The notes: a model not told the origin generated them from the sequence alone. 10,528 nucleotides of DNA from PBB1 sp031390425 (GCA_031390425.1 JANMTL010000053.1:1-10528), one strand, 5' to 3'. Counted from the first letter of the stretch, positions 1 through 7,383 are shown. Numbers and translations are program-made.

Positions 1-224
1 GACAGGGGCGGCAACGGCGTGGGAAGCGCCACGAGCACATCGCGCACCGCGGCGACATAGGCATTGCCCGCAACTTCCTTGCGCGAGAAATCGATCGAGA
101 TGTACTTTTCGTGGATCAGGATGCTGGAGACGTAGATGACCGCCGTCAGGTCGAGCAGGTAAATCAGCAGCAGCTTGCGCCCGACGGGAAGCTGTCCAAT
201 CGCTCGAATGAGCAGGGTCAACAT
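1..224 (-). CDS. N-terminal part of a membrane-anchored sensor protein (partial)
   Basis: This is the first 74 codons of a gene that runs off the left edge. The ATG at 224 is the first usable start, because an in-frame TAA lies two codons upstream. After a basic, amphipathic N-terminus (residues about 1-16) there is one strong hydrophobic segment (about 17-38, including LLLIYLLDLTAVIYVSSILI), then a probably extracytoplasmic stretch with IDFSRKEVAGNAY. One N-terminal membrane anchor followed by such a region is the usual start of a methyl-accepting chemotaxis protein, GGDEF protein or sensor kinase. The output domain is outside the window, so the class cannot be decided. The gene lies 101 bp downstream of the carbonic anhydrase stop, and no clear promoter or strong ribosome-binding site was seen in that gap. 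The coding frame is fairly secure; the sensor function is inferred from the layout. Confidence 0.6.
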   Translation of the reverse strand, partial: MLTLLIRAIGQLPVGRKLLLIYLLDLTAVIYVSSILIHEKYISIDFSRKEVAGNAYVAAVRDVLVALPTPLPPL

Positions 225-325
225 GGCTTATCGACTTCTGGTTGCAAATGGCTTGGAAACAAGCAAGAGCACGGCCACAAAACGATCTGCGCCCGAAAGA
301 CCACGCAGTTGAGTCGATCGGGGGA

Positions 326-1486
326 TCAATTCGATTCCTTGATGATCCGGCCGCTGGCGGCCTGGATCGGACGCGCATTCATCGGGTACAGGCGCGAAAA
401 AATACTGAGCTGCTCGGGGGAGATCTCGACCGGCGTCTTCATCACCATCCACAGCACGCCCTCGCTGCACGGCGGCGTGGTCAGCGAGCCCATGTAGGTG
501 TAGTAGCGACTATCGGTCGGCAGCAGCGCCATCAGGTCGATCTGGCCCTTGGCCATCACCTCGTCGCCCTTCTCCAGCGGCAGGTTGTTCCAGACGGTCT
601 GCACCACCGGCTGCGCGCTGCCGCGATCGAGCAGCACCGCGATCACGGCGAGTTTGCCGTCGACGCTCTTGTGCACCAGGTGCGCCACCATGTCGAACGG
701 CTTGCCGTTGATACGCTCTTCGGACGGGCGGTGAAAGTGGAACTGGATCAGCTCGTAGCGCTTGCCGGTCACCTCGATCGTGTTGCCCACCGCCAGGTTG
801 ACCTGCACCGTGTGGCCGTTATCGATGACACGGAAGTTGCTCGGTCGGTAGCTGAACTGCACCGCATCGAGCTCGACCTTGATGCCGTCGCTGATGTCGA
901 TCGGGCTTTGCCGCGTGCCGGACGCGCAGGTCTGGAAATCGGGTTTCAGTGCCCCCCAGGCGGCCGGGCCGGCGTCGCCTTCGTATGCCCAGTGCGCATT
1001 TGCGGCGTGGTTGGCGGCCGACACGCGCCGCTGCGCCGCTTCCAGCCTGGCCGCATGCGCCGCGCTGGCGCCGACGACCCGTCCGGAGTTCGACATCGAG
1101 GCCACCACCGTGTGCGAGCCGGGCATCGCCGCCGCTGCAGGCTGTTGCGACACGACCTTCACGACGCCCGGGCTGGCGGCATCGAATACCTTGCTCGCGC
1201 CGAGCCTGGCGGCGAGTCGCTCGCGGATCAATTCCAGCGGGTCGCGCGCCGAGCGCTTCGGCGCGGCGGCATCGCTGGCGGCCGGGGCACTTGCGGCAGG
1301 CTTGCCGTCGGGCACCGCCTGCTTCGCGACGCTCGCCTTGCGTTCGACCGCGTGCGCGCTGGTCGCCGGTTCGTCGTCGTGGCTCGCGGCGGCCTGCACG
1401 CCGGTTAAAGAGAAGGCGCTCCAGAGCGCGATCAGCAGCACACGGTGGCGCGGTTCGACGGTGGAGCGGAAGTGGCAGGACGGCAT
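326..1486 (-). CDS. Alpha-class carbonic anhydrase, secreted, with long N-terminal extension
   Basis: The enzyme interconverts CO2 and bicarbonate, here probably in the periplasm. The 386-residue product starts at ATG 1486, supported by GGAG eight bases upstream and by a signal peptide beginning there (hydrophobic core about 16-30, cleavage likely after VQA near 32). The catalytic domain begins at HWAYEG (about 165) and keeps the family motifs: QSPIDIS, the proton-shuttle His in DNGH (about 225), zinc ligands in FHFH (H250, H252) and HLVH (H269), and SLTTPPCSEG. C187 and C340 are placed for the disulfide usual in bacterial alpha enzymes. Between signal peptide and domain lie about 130 Ala-rich residues with a charged helix around LELIRERLAARLG (about 84-96) and a second helical stretch just before the domain. 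An alternative upstream start at 1567 would bury the signal peptide. The catalytic identity is secure; the role of the extension is unknown. Confidence 0.95.
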   Translation of the reverse strand: MPSCHFRSTVEPRHRVLLIALWSAFSLTGVQAAASHDDEPATSAHAVERKASVAKQAVPDGKPAASAPAASDAAAPKRSARDPLELIRERLAARLGASKVFDAASPGVVKVVSQQPAAAAMPGSHTVVASMSNSGRVVGASAAHAARLEAAQRRVSAANHAANAHWAYEGDAGPAAWGALKPDFQTCASGTRQSPIDISDGIKVELDAVQFSYRPSNFRVIDNGHTVQVNLAVGNTIEVTGKRYELIQFHFHRPSEERINGKPFDMVAHLVHKSVDGKLAVIAVLLDRGSAQPVVQTVWNNLPLEKGDEVMAKGQIDLMALLPTDSRYYTYMGSLTTPPCSEGVLWMVMKTPVEISPEQLSIFSRLYPMNARPIQAASGRIIKESN

Positions 1487-1494
1487 GACGACAA

Positions 1495-1498
1495 CTCC
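1495..1498 (-). promoter_or_regulatory. Ribosome-binding site deciding the carbonic anhydrase start
   Basis: GGAG on the minus strand lies eight bases before ATG 1486. It favours this start over the longer in-frame frame opening at 1567, and the signal peptide agrees. Confidence 0.6.
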
Positions 1499-1574
1499 AA
1501 GGCGAGACCCAGCGGTCTTCGCGTTGGTATCGGCAGAGCGGGGCTCGGCTTGAGTCATGGCGCGCAACCCAGAT

Positions 1575-1865
1575 TCAAGCGCCGGTCAACCAGCGCAGCG
1601 CTTGCTCGGCGCGGGCCAGCATTGCCGCATCGGCTGCGCCCAGCCGTTTGAGCAGGCGACGGTTCGAGACCGCACGCACCTGGTCGATGAGAAAGTCGGT
1701 CGGCTGGCGAAGCCCGGTACCCGCGTCTGCAGGCAGGTGCACACGCAGCGGGAAGAGGTCGTCGTCGCCTTTCGCGGCCACTTGGCTGGTGCTCAGGATG
1801 ACGATGCTGCTGGCGTGGCCAGCGCGGTTGAGGGCGTCGGTCTGAAAGCGATGATGGCTGAACAT
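1575..1865 (-). pseudogene. MazF/PemK-family toxin remnant, 5'-truncated
   Basis: From ATG 1865 this frame encodes 96 residues matching the last two thirds of the MazF/PemK ribonuclease family: VILSTSQ, FPLRVHLPA, DFLIDQVRAVSNRRLLKRLG and a final alpha helix (AEQALRWL). T26 in LSTSQ aligns with the catalytic Thr region of MazF. The first strand and the GSE...RP loop, which carries the catalytic Arg, are absent: upstream in frame is unrelated GADLLLQQTAVQFHY. A one-base shift around 1903-1911 would restore an Arg-Gly-Asp tract like the normal N-terminus, so a frameshift is as possible as a truncation. No antitoxin gene is recognisable in the 155 bp up to the MFS stop. The fragment is probably inactive. 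A short functional MazF-like protein cannot be excluded. Family assignment is by motif recognition. Confidence 0.6.
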
Positions 1866-2020
1866 ATAGTGAAATTGCACAGCTGTCTGTTGCAGCAACA
1901 GATCCGCCCCGGAGTTCCCGATGACTTCGCTGGCGCCGATCCTGGCCCAGGTGCTGCCGCATGAGGGTCCGCTCGATGGACTGCCTGAGTACGCGGGGAG
2001 GACAGCAGTGGGCAAATCGC

Positions 2021-3226
2021 TCAGGCCAGCTTCGCTTGCACCCACATCCAGGCCACCAGGCCGATGCCCATCAGCGCCATCGACGCGACCGCCAAGCCCA
2101 CAGGCGAATGCATCACCAGCGGCACCAGAACGCCAGCCACCACGCCGCTGGACGCGCTGCCGATGCAGGCCTGCAACGACGACGCCATGCCGCGCCGCTC
2201 GGGGGCTTCGTCGAGCACCATCAAGGTGACCACCGGCACCATCAAGGCCCAGCCGAACGAAAAGACCGAGATCGGCCACATCGACCACCACACGCTCGGC
2301 TCGGCAACGAGGCTGATCGCCAGGTTCAGCAGCGACACCACGCCCATGATCACGAAGCCGTGGTGGACCTGGCGCTTCGGCGGCACGCGACCCGCCAGTC
2401 GGCCCGACAGGAACGCCCCGCCCATGATGCCGACGATGGTCAGCAGAAAAAACCAGAAGAAGCGGTCCGGCGCCAGCCCCAGGTGCTCGCCCAGAAACAC
2501 CGGCGCCGCCAGCACGTACAGGAACATGCCGTTGAACGGCACGCCGGCCGCCAGCGCCAGCGCCAGAAAGCGCCTGCTGCCACCCAGCTCGGCATAGCCG
2601 CGCATCAGGTGGCGCAGGTTCAGCGGCTGGCGCTGCGCGGTGTGCAGCGACTCGGGCAACAGTTGGTGATTTGCGATCCACAGCGCCACGCCGATGGCAG
2701 TCAGGAACCAGAACACCGCGTGCCAGCCCAGGTGCACGAACAGGATGCCACCGACCAGCGGCGCAACCGCCGGCGCGATGCCGAAGTAGATGGTGACCTG
2801 AGACATCACCCGCTGCGCGTCGGCCGGCGGGAACATGTCGCGGATCACCGCGCGCGACACCACGATGCCGGCACCGGCCGCCATGCCCTGCAACGCGCGA
2901 AAAAAGATCAGCGCCCCGATGTGCTGCGACAACGCGCAACCGGCCGACGCCAGCGTGAACACCGCCACACCCCACAGAACGACCGGGCGCCGACCCACGC
3001 TGTCCGACAGCGCGCCGTGGAACAGGTTCATCACGGCGAAGCCGAACAGGTAGGCCGACAGCGTCTGCTGCATCTGCACCGGCGTGGCCCCTAGCGACGA
3101 GGCGATGCCGCTGAACGCCGGTAGGTAGGTGTCGATCGAGAACGGGCCGACCATGCCCAGGCAGGCCAGCAACGCTGCCAGCGCCCAGCGCGGCCGGCGC
3201 CAGAGCGTGGAAGCGTCAGGGTTCAT
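2021..3226 (-). CDS. Bcr/CflA-family drug-resistance MFS transporter
   Basis: This is an inner-membrane, probably proton-driven exporter of 401 residues, normal for the DHA1 group of the major facilitator superfamily. About 12 hydrophobic segments can be counted. Family marks are FSIDTYLPAF in helix 1 (29-38), motif A GALSDSVGRRPVV between helices 2 and 3 (71-83), the RALQGMAAGAG and VSRAVIRDMF stretch of Bcr-type proteins, and the helix 5 antiporter motif ending APLVGGIL. The start was set at ATG 3226 because family members begin shortly before helix 1; the frame continues upstream to 3313, which would run into the rnpB 3' end. The ribosome-binding site is weak (ACGGA). Substrate is not predictable: relatives export bicyclomycin, chloramphenicol, sulfonamides or cysteine-type metabolites. 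No regulator gene is adjacent. Confidence 0.92.
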   Translation of the reverse strand: MNPDASTLWRRPRWALAALLACLGMVGPFSIDTYLPAFSGIASSLGATPVQMQQTLSAYLFGFAVMNLFHGALSDSVGRRPVVLWGVAVFTLASAGCALSQHIGALIFFRALQGMAAGAGIVVSRAVIRDMFPPADAQRVMSQVTIYFGIAPAVAPLVGGILFVHLGWHAVFWFLTAIGVALWIANHQLLPESLHTAQRQPLNLRHLMRGYAELGGSRRFLALALAAGVPFNGMFLYVLAAPVFLGEHLGLAPDRFFWFFLLTIVGIMGGAFLSGRLAGRVPPKRQVHHGFVIMGVVSLLNLAISLVAEPSVWWSMWPISVFSFGWALMVPVVTLMVLDEAPERRGMASSLQACIGSASSGVVAGVLVPLVMHSPVGLAVASMALMGIGLVAWMWVQAKLA

Positions 3227-3250
3227 CGGGTCCGTTCGTCTCGGTGTGCG

Positions 3251-3267
3251 AACGCCGTGCAGGCGTT
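3251..3267 (-). other. Small hairpin between rnpB and the MFS gene
   Basis: AACGCC and GGCGTT form a 6-bp perfect stem with a 5-base loop, shortly after the 3' end of rnpB. No T-run follows, so it is not a standard intrinsic terminator. It may help define the rnpB 3' end or be chance. Confidence 0.25.
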
Positions 3268-3280
3268 GGCTGAAATTAGT

Positions 3281-3658
3281 GTGAAGCGAGCCGATAGGCC
3301 GGATTCTGTGCATCCCTGCCTTCTTGCGAAGGCCTGAACGTGACCGTCATTCCTCTGGGCCGTACATCGCTGCACGGCTCGGTGCCACCTACCCGCCGAC
3401 TCCGCGGAGCCACATCAACGTCGGCCTATTTGGTGTTGCTGCGCGCAGAGATTGCTCGTTTCACCCGAAGCGGGGCTGTGCCCCGCTTCGGGTGTCGTTA
3501 AACACCCAGTTTGGGAACCCCGTCTCGACTCGTCTCTGTAGCTCTGATCCTCACCTCGCGGTGGACAGCCGTTAGCTGCTGCGCTGCCCTGTGCAGTCCG
3601 GACCTTCCTCCAGTGCGCCCTTTCGGGACCCTGCACCAGCGACGGTCTGGCTTGCTTC
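3281..3658 (-). ncRNA. rnpB: RNase P RNA, bacterial class A
   Basis: This is the catalytic RNA that removes 5' leaders from tRNA precursors. Read on the minus strand, the conserved elements occur in order: GAAGCAAGCCAGACCGTCGC at the 5' end, GGAGGAAGGTCCGGAC (conserved region I), CACAGGGCAG, CAGAGACGAGTCGAGAC, GGTGAAACG, CCAAATAGGC, GCGGGTAGG, AGAGGAATGACGGTCACG, and ACAGAATCCGGCCTATCGG near the 3' end. The ends pair as stem P1 (GAAGC...GCTTC), which fixes the length at about 378 nt, usual for the class. A perfect 15-bp hairpin with a 3-base loop at 3462-3494 fits the P12 arm. The ends are set from P1 and may be off by a few bases. It lies in the same direction as htpX, whose stop is 41 bp before the RNA 5' end. 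Confidence 0.96.
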
Positions 3659-3666
3659 ACGCCACG

Positions 3667-3672
3667 ATTATC
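3667..3672 (-). promoter_or_regulatory. Probable -10 box of the rnpB promoter
   Basis: GATAAT on the minus strand lies eight bases before the rnpB 5' end at 3658, the expected spacing for a sigma-70 -10 element. The -35 region (about 3690-3696, ACGTGG) is poor. The promoter sits between the htpX stop and rnpB. Confidence 0.6.
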
Positions 3673-3699
3673 CCCGGCTCAGGGCAGCCCCACGTGCCG

Positions 3700-4575
3700 T
3701 CAGGCCGCGTCCCGCAGGCGTGCGATGCGCTCTTCCATCGGCGGGTGGGTCGAGAACAGCGCCATCACGCCGCTCGGGCGCGAGCTGATGCCCATGGCCT
3801 TGATCGCCTTCGGCATCTCGCCGGGGTCGAGCCCGCCCAAGCGCGCCAGCGCATTGATCATCGGCTGCTTGCGGCCCAGCAATTGCGCCGATCCGGCGTC
3901 GGCGCGGAACTCGCGCTGGCGCGAGAACCAGGCGACGATCATCGCGGCGAGTGCGCCCAGCAGCAGGTCCATCACCACCGTGGTGATCAGGTAGCCGACG
4001 CCGGGGCGCTCGCTGTTGTTGCGCAGGATCAGGCGATCGACGACGTAGCCGATTACCCGCGACAGGAACACGACGAAAGTGTTCATCACGCCCTGGATCA
4101 GCGTCATCGTCACCATGTCGCCGTTGGCGACGTGCGCGACCTCGTGCCCGATGACAGCTTCGACCTCTTCGCGCGTCATCGACTGCACGAGCCCGGTCGA
4201 TACCGCCACCAACGCCGAGTTCTTGAACGCGCCAGTGGCAAAGGCGTTGGGCGCGCCGTCGTAGATCGCGACCTCGGGCATCGAAATGCCCGCTTTTTCG
4301 GCAAAGCCCGCCACGCTGCGAACCAACCACTGGTGGGTGGGGTCGGTCGAGTCGTTGATGACCTGCGCGCCGGTGCTCCACTTCGCGACCGGCTTGCTGA
4401 TCAGCAGCGAAATGATCGCGCCGCCGAAGCCCATCACCAGCGAGAAGCCCAGCAGCGAACCGAGATTCAGCCCGCTGGCGCTGAGGTAGCGGTTGAGCCC
4501 CAGCACGTTGACGGCGATGCCCAGCACCACCATCACGGCGACGTTGGTCAACAGGAACAAGGCGATGCGCTTCAT
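3700..4575 (-). CDS. htpX: Membrane zinc metalloprotease HtpX (M48 family)
   Basis: HtpX degrades damaged membrane proteins and acts beside FtsH in inner-membrane quality control. The 291-residue product has the normal length. Two N-terminal membrane helices (about 4-26 and 36-60) precede the catalytic region, which carries YDGAPNAFATGAFKNSALV, the zinc-binding HEVAH (H144, E145, H148) and the third ligand E222 in REFRADAGSA. Two further hydrophobic segments lie at about 155-178 and 195-216. The C-terminal STHPPMEERIARLR is typical of the family. ATG 4575 overlaps the stop of the DUF3025 gene by four bases (ATGA), so translation is probably coupled. It is the last protein gene of the pyrC cluster, with rnpB directly beyond. 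No heat-shock promoter was recognised in front of it. Confidence 0.97.
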   Translation of the reverse strand: MKRIALFLLTNVAVMVVLGIAVNVLGLNRYLSASGLNLGSLLGFSLVMGFGGAIISLLISKPVAKWSTGAQVINDSTDPTHQWLVRSVAGFAEKAGISMPEVAIYDGAPNAFATGAFKNSALVAVSTGLVQSMTREEVEAVIGHEVAHVANGDMVTMTLIQGVMNTFVVFLSRVIGYVVDRLILRNNSERPGVGYLITTVVMDLLLGALAAMIVAWFSRQREFRADAGSAQLLGRKQPMINALARLGGLDPGEMPKAIKAMGISSRPSGVMALFSTHPPMEERIARLRDAA

Positions 4576-5357
4576 GGAATCCTTTCGAACGCGATAGCGG
4601 GTTGTGCGGTCGACCCGTCGATTTTCAAGTTTCTCGACGGCCGGCGAAAGACCGTCGCATCGTCATAGAACCCGGCGAACTGGTTCGGGTTCCACCATCC
4701 CGGCACGCCGAGCACCGGCAGGGGCAGCCACGGCTTGGTGGCCAGCGATGGCGGTGACAGTCGCTCGGCCAGCCACGCCGCGGGGTCGGCCACGTCCAGC
4801 GGCACAGTCCACACATGGGCGGTGATCGGCTTGCGCGGCTGCATCAATTTTTCAAGCAGCGCATGGCCGAACAGCACCAACCGCGCATCACGCCACAGCG
4901 TGCGCTGCGTGACGAACAGCGTGGTCCAGTCGCGCAGGCGCAGCGCATCGATCAACGCAGGCGGCGCCTGCAACCAGGCTGCGTTCTCGTCGAACAAGGT
5001 CAGCGCGTCTCTGACCACGCCACGCACCGCACCTGGGTGCGCCCCGTGAGAGAGCTGTTCGACCTGCAAGGCATTCAGCCGCGCCTTCAGCACCGGATGC
5101 GTCAACCAGACCACGCCGTTGAACAGATCGTGCGCGCTGTCGCGTGTCGGCACGCAGCCAGTGCGGGCGATGAAGGCCTCGTAGGGTTCGCCGACCGGCA
5201 GCGCCGACTGCTGGACGAAGCGCGGCCGATGGTCGGTCGATGGATCGAGCGCTGCCGCGACGCTGGCACCCGCATCGATCAGCCGACCGATCGGCTCGCC
5301 GATCGCGCGGTACGGAGCCAGCCAGGGGGCAATCCAGTCGATCGGCACGCGGCCCAC
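4572..5357 (-). CDS. DUF3025 domain protein of unknown function
   Basis: The 261-residue soluble protein belongs to the DUF3025 family, recognised by FVQQSALPVGEPYEAFI (about 47-63), RTGCVPTRDSAHDLFNGVVW, LTHPVLKARLNALQ, ALTLFDENAAWL and LFGHALLEKLMQPRKPITAH. No signal peptide or membrane segment is seen. The biochemical role is unknown. The start is GTG 5357: the upstream NYN gene ends in TGA in the same frame only two codons earlier, and no ATG occurs near the N-terminus. The Shine-Dalgarno is poor, so translation probably depends on ribosomes finishing the NYN gene. At the other end its TGA overlaps the htpX ATG. This tight packing suggests co-expression with pyrC, the NYN gene and htpX, but does not reveal its function. 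Confidence 0.92.
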   Translation of the reverse strand: MGRVPIDWIAPWLAPYRAIGEPIGRLIDAGASVAAALDPSTDHRPRFVQQSALPVGEPYEAFIARTGCVPTRDSAHDLFNGVVWLTHPVLKARLNALQVEQLSHGAHPGAVRGVVRDALTLFDENAAWLQAPPALIDALRLRDWTTLFVTQRTLWRDARLVLFGHALLEKLMQPRKPITAHVWTVPLDVADPAAWLAERLSPPSLATKPWLPLPVLGVPGWWNPNQFAGFYDDATVFRRPSRNLKIDGSTAQPAIAFERIP

Positions 5358-5363
5358 GTCAGT

Positions 5364-6311
5364 TCAGCCGCCGACGACTCCGGCCGCCAGGAACCGCACC
5401 GACTCGGGCTTGTCCACTGGCAGCACTGCAAAGTGCGCCTCGAGCTTCTTGAAGAACGAGGTCGTTTTCCCGCTTTTGGTCAGCAGGCCGCGCTCGCGCA
5501 GCGCCACCGCGACGCCGTTCAAGCGCACCGCCGCACCGCCGCGCAGATCGGGGCAAGCGTCGAGCACCGCTTCGACCGCGGGCGGCAAGGCGCGCGGCGC
5601 CGTGACAGCCACCGAAACCACCGGCACCGCCTTCGCCGCTGTCCGCCGCCGAGACGGGGCTGGACGTGCTGCCGCAGCGTCGGGCAGTGACGCCATCAAC
5701 GAGATCGGCGCAGGAACAGGCATGGGGATCGGGATCGGGATCGCCACCCGCGCGCCGGACGATCGCGTGCGGGCAGGCTGCGGCGCGGCGGCTGCAGTCG
5801 CCGCGAGCGGCGCCGCCAAGATGGGCTCGCGCCGCGCCGCCGACCGGGCCGGCGCGCGGCCGATCGGTCGGGCCTTCGTCAGGCCGACCACCTCGAACTG
5901 ATCGTAGACGCGTTCGTAATCGCGCTCGATGTCGCGGCCCGACTTGCCGTGCTGGCCATAGCCGGTGACGCGGCAGCCCAGCTCGCGCAGCCGCACGATC
6001 AGCGGCGAGTAGTCCATGTCGGACGACACGATGACCACCTCGTCGACCGGCTGTCGCAGCACCAGCTCGACCGCATCGATCGCCATCGCGATGTCGGTGG
6101 CGTTGGGCCCGGCGAAGGTGCTGGGCAGGAAGCGGATCGCGTGGTCGCGGCAGCATTCAGCGAACTCGGCGGCCTTTTGCACGCTGCCGTACGCGCGGCG
6201 GTGTTGCAGCCGCGCGCCGGGCGTGTCGAGCCGTTGCAGGATCTGCCGCAAGACATCGACCGACACGTTGTCGGCGTCGATCAGCAAGGCGATTCGGTTG
6301 ATCTTTTCCAT
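5364..6311 (-). CDS. NYN-domain (PIN-like) putative ribonuclease with C-terminal LOTUS-like domain
   Basis: The 315-residue protein begins with a NYN/LabA-type PIN-like domain (about 1-145). Acidic residues expected at the metal-dependent nuclease site are present: D12 and D14 in LLIDADN, D73 in NATDIAMAIDA, and D98 and D100 in IVSSDMDYSPL, followed by GYGQHGKSGRDIERDYERV. A 95-residue Ala/Pro/Arg-rich linker follows, including a Pro-Ile repeat (IPIPIPMPVPAP). The last 73 residues (from about 243) contain LNGVAVALRERGLLTKSG and FFKKLEAHFAVLP, resembling the OST-HTH/LOTUS RNA-binding winged helix common at the end of bacterial NYN proteins. The domain pair points to RNA cleavage or RNA binding, but the target is unknown. 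ATG 6311 opens directly at the first strand and lies 13 bp after the pyrC stop. The NYN call is firm; LOTUS is likely. Confidence 0.9.
   Translation of the reverse strand: MEKINRIALLIDADNVSVDVLRQILQRLDTPGARLQHRRAYGSVQKAAEFAECCRDHAIRFLPSTFAGPNATDIAMAIDAVELVLRQPVDEVVIVSSDMDYSPLIVRLRELGCRVTGYGQHGKSGRDIERDYERVYDQFEVVGLTKARPIGRAPARSAARREPILAAPLAATAAAAPQPARTRSSGARVAIPIPIPMPVPAPISLMASLPDAAAARPAPSRRRTAAKAVPVVSVAVTAPRALPPAVEAVLDACPDLRGGAAVRLNGVAVALRERGLLTKSGKTTSFFKKLEAHFAVLPVDKPESVRFLAAGVVGG
5725..5742. repeat. Three tandem copies of GGGATC inside the NYN gene linker
   Basis: Three perfect 6-bp units (plus-strand GGGATC) encode the alternating Ile-Pro stretch of the linker on the minus strand. Unit changes would add or remove two residues without a frameshift. 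Confidence 0.7.
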
Positions 6312-6324
6312 GGGGGTTCCGGGT

Positions 6325-7383
6325 TCAGGGATCGATTCGCCAGGACAGCACTTCGCCGCCGCGCAGTGGTTTGAGCCGCGTCTCACCGAACGGCAGCGAC
6401 TCGGGCAGCGTCCACGGCTCGCGGCGCAACGTGATCGTGCCGGCGTTGCGCGGCAGTGCGTAGAAATCAGGCCCGTGAAAGCTCGCAAACCCTTCCAGAC
6501 GCTCCAGCGCACCGGCGGCCTCGAAGGCCTCGGCATACAGCTCGATGGCTGAGAGCGCGGTGTAGCAGCCGGCGCAACCGCTCGCGTGCTCCTTCAGGTG
6601 CGCCGGATGCGGAGCGCTGTCGGTGCCGAGAAAAAAACGGTCGCTGCCCGAGGTGGCGGCGACCACCAAGGCCTGACGGTGCAGCTCGCGTTTGAGCACC
6701 GGCAGGCAGTAATGATGGGGACTCAGGCCCGCAGCCCCACGCGCGTTCATGAACAGCGCGTTGCGGTTGTAGAGCAGGTGGTGCGCGGTGATGGTGGCGG
6801 CGGTGCAGCGGTCGCCCTGGGCCACGTACTGCGCCGCCTCGCGCGTGGTGATGTGCTCGAAGACGATCTTCAACTCGGGGAAGTCGCGCCGCAGCGGGAT
6901 CAGTTGGGTGTCGATGAATACCGCCTCGCGGTCGAACAGGTCGATGTCCGGATCGGTCACCTCGCCGTGCACCAGCAGCGGCATGCCGAGGCGCTGCATC
7001 GCGTCGAGCGTCGCATGCGTCCGGCGCAGATCGGTGACGCCCGCATCGCTGTTCGTCGTGGCGCCGGCCGGGTACAACTTGACCGCGACGACGCCGGCCG
7101 CTTTGGCGCGCACGATCTCGTCGGGCGGCAAGCGGTCGGTCAGGTACAGCGTCATCAGCGGCTCGAACACCAGCCCCTCAGGCAACGCCTGGCGGATGCG
7201 ATCGGCATAAGCCAGCGCCTGCGCGGTGGTGGTCACCGGCGGTTTCAGGTTGGGCATCACGATCGCGCGGGCGAACTGCCGCGCGGTGTCGGGCAGCACC
7301 GCAGCCATCGCCGCACCGTCGCGCAGGTGCAGGTGCCAGTCGTCGGGGCGCGTCAACGTGACAGTCGGGGTCGGCGAACTCAT
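6325..7383 (-). CDS. pyrC: Dihydroorotase (E. coli PyrC type)
   Basis: This cytosolic zinc enzyme reversibly cyclises N-carbamoyl-aspartate to dihydroorotate, the third step of pyrimidine synthesis. The 352-residue product has the family length. The metal-site residues are all present: H17 and H19 in DDWHLHLRD, K102 in VAVKLYPAGATTNSD (the lysine that is carbamylated), H139 in LLVHGEV, H177 in FEHIT, and the Asp in FLGTDSAPHP. GCAGCY and the substrate-binding NxR-type residues are also kept. An alternative ATG at 7398 adds five residues and has a GAGG four bases before it, whereas 7383 has no clear ribosome-binding site; both fit the family, so the exact start is open. It heads the cluster with the NYN, DUF3025 and htpX genes. 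The divergent MazF-like frame starts 88 bp away, leaving the likely promoter in 7399-7471. Confidence 0.97.
   Translation of the reverse strand: MSSPTPTVTLTRPDDWHLHLRDGAAMAAVLPDTARQFARAIVMPNLKPPVTTTAQALAYADRIRQALPEGLVFEPLMTLYLTDRLPPDEIVRAKAAGVVAVKLYPAGATTNSDAGVTDLRRTHATLDAMQRLGMPLLVHGEVTDPDIDLFDREAVFIDTQLIPLRRDFPELKIVFEHITTREAAQYVAQGDRCTAATITAHHLLYNRNALFMNARGAAGLSPHHYCLPVLKRELHRQALVVAATSGSDRFFLGTDSAPHPAHLKEHASGCAGCYTALSAIELYAEAFEAAGALERLEGFASFHGPDFYALPRNAGTITLRREPWTLPESLPFGETRLKPLRGGEVLSWRIDP

Noticed and set aside
242..1408. Long plus-strand open frame opposite the carbonic anhydrase gene
   Set aside because: It is rich in Arg, His and Gly with no recognisable domain and is the mirror of a GC-rich coding sequence on the other strand.
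1487..2020. A complete toxin-antitoxin pair
   Set aside because: No antitoxin-like frame precedes the MazF remnant, and the toxin itself lacks its N-terminal active-site loop.
1961..3094. Long plus-strand open frame opposite the MFS transporter, and an alternative minus-strand frame covering 1575-2975
   Set aside because: Both are low-complexity Arg/His/Gln or Gly/Arg translations overlapping a clear 12-helix transporter. Only the last 96 codons of the minus frame resemble a real family (MazF).
3462..3494. Perfect 15-bp inverted repeat that could be a terminator
   Set aside because: It lies inside rnpB at the position of the P12 arm and has no T-run.
3511..4668. Plus-strand open frame spanning the rnpB 5' half and htpX
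   Set aside because: It runs antisense to a structured RNA and to a protease with all catalytic motifs, and has no protein-like signature itself.
5725..5742. GGGATC repeats as a possible operator or CRISPR-like array
   Set aside because: Three 6-bp units inside a coding linker, without spacers; they simply encode Ile-Pro pairs.
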